Assembly (NCBI GenBank): GCA_900543615.1
Contig: UQSC01000039.1
Location: forward strand, 1 to 15,968
Direction: 5' to 3'
Length of the DNA: 15,968 bases
Source of the DNA: an uncultured Collinsella sp.
Lineage (GTDB): Bacteria; Actinomycetota; Coriobacteriia; Coriobacteriales; Coriobacteriaceae
Shown: positions 14,901-15,968 of the stretch, one piece after another
Layout: every line of letters begins with the position of its first letter
Position numbering within the stretch: position 1 is the first letter of the stretch
Made by a program: the position numbers and the translations under genes
Notes under the pieces: generated by a model
The model's database searches: none
Told to the model about the DNA's origin: nothing
What the model saw: only the letters and a program-made list of their open reading frames with translations

Positions 14901-15696
14901 CATCCCCGTGTTCCCCGGCAACAACTGCGAGTACGATAGCGCCCGCGCCTTCCGCGCCGCCGGCGCCGAGGCCGACACCTTCGTGATCAACAACCTCACG
15001 CCCGAGGCCGTCGCCGAGAGCACCCACGAGCTTGCCCGCCGCATCCGTGCAAGCCAGATTGTCATGATCCCCGGCGGCTTCTCGGGCGGCGACGAGCCCG
15101 ACGGCTCCGCCAAGTTCATCACGGCGTTCTTCCGCGCTCCCGAAGTCACCGAGGCAGTCCGCGACCTGCTCAAGGCCCGCGATGGCCTGATGCTGGGCAT
15201 CTGCAACGGCTTCCAGGCCCTGATCAAGCTCGGTCTGGTGCCCTACGGCGACATCGTCGACGCCACGCCCGATGCGCCCACGTTGACGTTCAACACCATC
15301 GGTCGCCACCAGAGCCGTCTGGTGCGCACCCGCACCTCGTCCAACTTGTCCCCGTGGCTGTCGCAGTGCAGCCTGGACGACCCCTACACCGTCGCCATCA
15401 GCCACGGCGAGGGCCGCTTTGTCGCTAACGATGAAGTGCTCGCCCAGCTGATCGCCAACGGCCAGGTCGCCACGCAGTACGTGGGCGAGGACGGTAAGCC
15501 CAGCATGGATCTCTCCGTCAACCCCAACGGCTCCGCACTCGCCATCGAGGGCATCACGAGCCCCGACGGTCGCGTCCTGGGCAAGATGGGCCATGCCGAG
15601 CGTCGCGGCGACAACCTGTACCGCAACGTGCCCGAGCATGTCCCCGGCGATAAGTTCATGCCGATCTTTGAAAGCGGCGTGGCCTACTTCGCTTAA
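11950..15696 (+). CDS. purL: Phosphoribosylformylglycinamidine (FGAM) synthase, single-chain PurL
   Basis: Fourth step of purine synthesis: FGAR plus glutamine and ATP to FGAM. It is 1248 residues with all activities fused, near the shorter single-chain form of some Gram-positive anaerobes (E. coli PurL is 1295). In order: a PurS-like N-terminal part (1 to about 150); a linker with TYWSDHCRHTTF (W218); the first synthetase half with NETHNHPTEIEPFGG (E315) and NDFGAGG (498-504); the second half with GGKDSMSG (K769). A class-I glutaminase domain runs from about 980 to the end, with nucleophile C1085 in LGICNGFQ and H1215/E1217 in GHAER completing the triad. The ATG at 11950-11952 is preceded by AGGAAGG and CAGGAA and begins the family homology; the frame is open further upstream from 11842 but without similarity. 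All catalytic residues are present. It ends before a strong terminator. Other pur genes are not in view. Confidence 0.96.
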   Translation: MVSRIYVEKKPGFDVEAQQLKGELTEILGIKGIEALRIINRYDVEGIDEELFRSCVPTVFSEPQVDVTYDELPASDGAVFAVEFLPGQFDQRADSASECVQLISQGERPAVRSAKVYMISGALDEAAIDAIKHYVVNPVEARIASLDLPETLYMETPEPQPIEVLDGFRELDEAGLAAFIADRGLAMDEADIAFCQQYFRDEDRDPTITEIRVIDTYWSDHCRHTTFGTVLDDVTIDDVVVQQAFDRYMEMRHELGRDAKPVCLMDMGTIGAKYLKKTGVMTDVDESEEINACTVKVKVDVDGEDQDWLFLFKNETHNHPTEIEPFGGAATCVGGAIRDPLSGRSYVYQAMRVTGAGDPTVPVSETLEGKLPQRKLVTTAAAGYSSYGNQIGLATGQVNELYHPGYVAKRMEVGAVVGATPANHVRRECPAPTDKIILLGGRTGRDGIGGATGSSKTQNTESIETSGAEVQKGNAPVERKLQRLFRRGDACRLIKRCNDFGAGGVSVAVGELADGLYVDLDTVTKKYDGLDGTELAISESQERMACAVADGDVEEFMGYAAEENLEATVIAEVTAEPRMRMAWNGVAIVDLSREFLNSNGAPKHQVAHVCARSVWQPSWAGTTLAERMTSLVTDLNVASNKGLSERFDSTIGAATVLMPFGGKTQLTPSSAMVAKFPVDGETTTASAMAWGFNPYLMEADQFAGAYLSVVESIAKLVAAGFEHKRTYLSFQEYFERLRTEAERWGKPMAAVLGALMAQVDLGAGAIGGKDSMSGSFEDEAGELNVPPTLISFAVAVGKAARAVSPEFKGLTHRVVRIAPATYGEDYRPDAQQLLAAFDAVEALTANGNALAVSTPGYGCGAESLFKMCVGNQIGIELAEDVDVESLFTPLYGSFIVELAEDAELPEVADGVVVEPLGTTVEGYVIDTGSEVIELSELQEAWESGIEGVFAYRSADETPEVETIDFRAKDIHVYGGAKIARPRVIIPVFPGNNCEYDSARAFRAAGAEADTFVINNLTPEAVAESTHELARRIRASQIVMIPGGFSGGDEPDGSAKFITAFFRAPEVTEAVRDLLKARDGLMLGICNGFQALIKLGLVPYGDIVDATPDAPTLTFNTIGRHQSRLVRTRTSSNLSPWLSQCSLDDPYTVAISHGEGRFVANDEVLAQLIANGQVATQYVGEDGKPSMDLSVNPNGSALAIEGITSPDGRVLGKMGHAERRGDNLYRNVPEHVPGDKFMPIFESGVAYFA

Positions 15697-15733
15697 ACCT
15701 TTCCCATCGGGTACAATCCCTTCGGGTAACAAC

Positions 15734-15770
15734 ACCCGCCACCGACACATCCGGTGGCGGGTTCTTTTTT
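15734..15770 (+). terminator. Rho-independent terminator of purL
   Basis: An 11-bp perfect stem, ACCCGCCACCG (15734-15744) with CGGTGGCGGGT (15752-15762), a 7-base loop, then TCTTTTTT. It lies 37 bases after the purL stop on the plus strand. Confidence 0.93.
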
Positions 15771-15795
15771 GCTTCACGCATGCAGGAAGGACATC

Positions 15796-15917
15796 ATGGA
15801 AAGCCGCAAGCCGTATCTCGCCACCCTGCCCGGACTTATCCTGGGCTGTCTTGTTTGCTGTGCACTCTGGGGATCGGCCTTTCCCTGCATCAAGATCGGC
15901 TACGCACTCTTTGGTAT
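15796..15917 (+). CDS. DMT/EamA-family transporter, N-terminal fragment
   Basis: The beginning of a membrane transporter cut by the end of the assembled contig. The ATG at 15796-15798 has AGGAAGG five bases upstream. About 40 genuine residues are visible: MESRKPYLATLPGLILG, then CALWGSAFPCIKIGYALFGI. The W-G-S-A-F-P...K-I-G pattern in the first membrane helix is characteristic of drug/metabolite (EamA, 10-TM) exporters, which usually have about 300 residues. After I40 the frame continues for 14 codons but into adapter sequence, so residues beyond this point are artificial. The substrate is unknown. A strong terminator lies between purL and this gene, and no clear promoter is seen in the 25 bases between terminator and start, so it may rely on read-through or on a promoter overlapping the terminator. 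Confidence 0.72.
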
Positions 15918-15968
15918 CTGTCTCTTATACACATCTCCGAGCCCACGAGACCGAGGCTGATATCGTAT
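15918..15968 (+). other. Untrimmed Illumina Nextera adapter at contig end (not genomic)
   Basis: 15918-15936 is CTGTCTCTTATACACATCT, the Nextera transposase mosaic end in read-through orientation. It is followed at 15937-15951 by CCGAGCCCACGAGAC, the i7-side adapter. Bases 15952-15959 (CGAGGCTG) fit an 8-base i7 index, from memory N710. 15960-15968 (ATATCGTAT) matches the start of the P7 flow-cell sequence ATCTCGTAT with one mismatch. Its translation gives LLYTSPSPRD, a well-known contaminant peptide. These bases should be removed from the record. Confidence 0.98.

Noticed and set aside
15712..15717. TACAAT just after purL, a possible -10 box
   Set aside because: There is no -35 at proper spacing, and transcription from it would run straight into the purL terminator before the next gene.
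11932..15777. A 1281-residue open frame antisense to purL
   Set aside because: It mirrors purL in a high-GC genome where antisense frames stay open. The protein is low-complexity in Gly, Ala, Val, Asp, Leu and resembles no family, and purL opposite has every catalytic motif.
15918..15960. Continuation of the DMT transporter reading frame
   Set aside because: These codons are translated Nextera adapter (LLYTSPSPRD), not genome.

Overview
The window looks like a chromosomal segment from a GC-rich, Gram-positive gut anaerobe of the Coriobacteriia, most like Collinsella. This assignment is inferred from strong GC bias in codon third positions, good GGAGG-type ribosome sites, lipobox-type substrate-binding proteins, a single-chain PurL, and the general look of the proteins. 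No rRNA or other marker gene is present to prove it. All genes are ordinary housekeeping or transport genes. I see no tRNA, rRNA, CRISPR array, prophage, insertion sequence or defence system, and I do not think an undescribed multi-gene system is hidden here.

Layout. 3-353 (+) is the C-terminal end of a bile acid:sodium symporter (BASS) family transporter cut by the window edge. Facing it on the minus strand is a two-gene unit: cutC (1185-1862) followed by a small GalT-like HIT-superfamily protein (384-1181). A perfect 22-bp inverted repeat and a strong terminator fill the gap up to the next operon. From 8336 down to 2038 the minus strand carries a complete branched-chain-amino-acid-type (HAAT) ABC importer: two tandem paralogous binding lipoproteins (7170-8336 and 5712-6899), permeases livH and livM, and ATPases livG and livF. 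The permease and ATPase genes are tightly packed, with overlapping or abutting ends. On the plus strand, divergent from the first binding protein, is homoserine dehydrogenase hom (8588-9931). It has a good terminator and is followed by about 190 bp of hairpin-rich repeats that separate it from a convergent CPA2-type cation:proton antiporter (10203-11765, minus). Divergent from the antiporter is purL (11950-15696, plus), single-chain FGAM synthase, ending in a strong terminator. The start of a DMT/EamA-family transporter gene (15796 onward) is cut off.

The last 51 bases (15918-15968) are not genome. They match the Illumina Nextera transposase end, the i7-side adapter, an 8-base index and the start of the P7 sequence, so the assembled contig ends in untrimmed adapter. 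The real sequence stops at about 15917.

How the genes relate. The importer supplies hydrophobic or branched-chain amino acids (or a related ligand) to one permease/ATPase core through two alternative receptors. hom, beside it, makes homoserine for threonine, methionine and, through threonine, isoleucine, so the neighbourhood has an amino-acid theme. cutC with the GalT-like gene, the antiporter and purL appear unrelated to that theme. The most informative observations are the adapter tail, a near-identical 144-bp block shared by the two binding-protein genes (a gene-conversion signature), the intergenic hairpin repeats, and a cysteine cluster in CutC.
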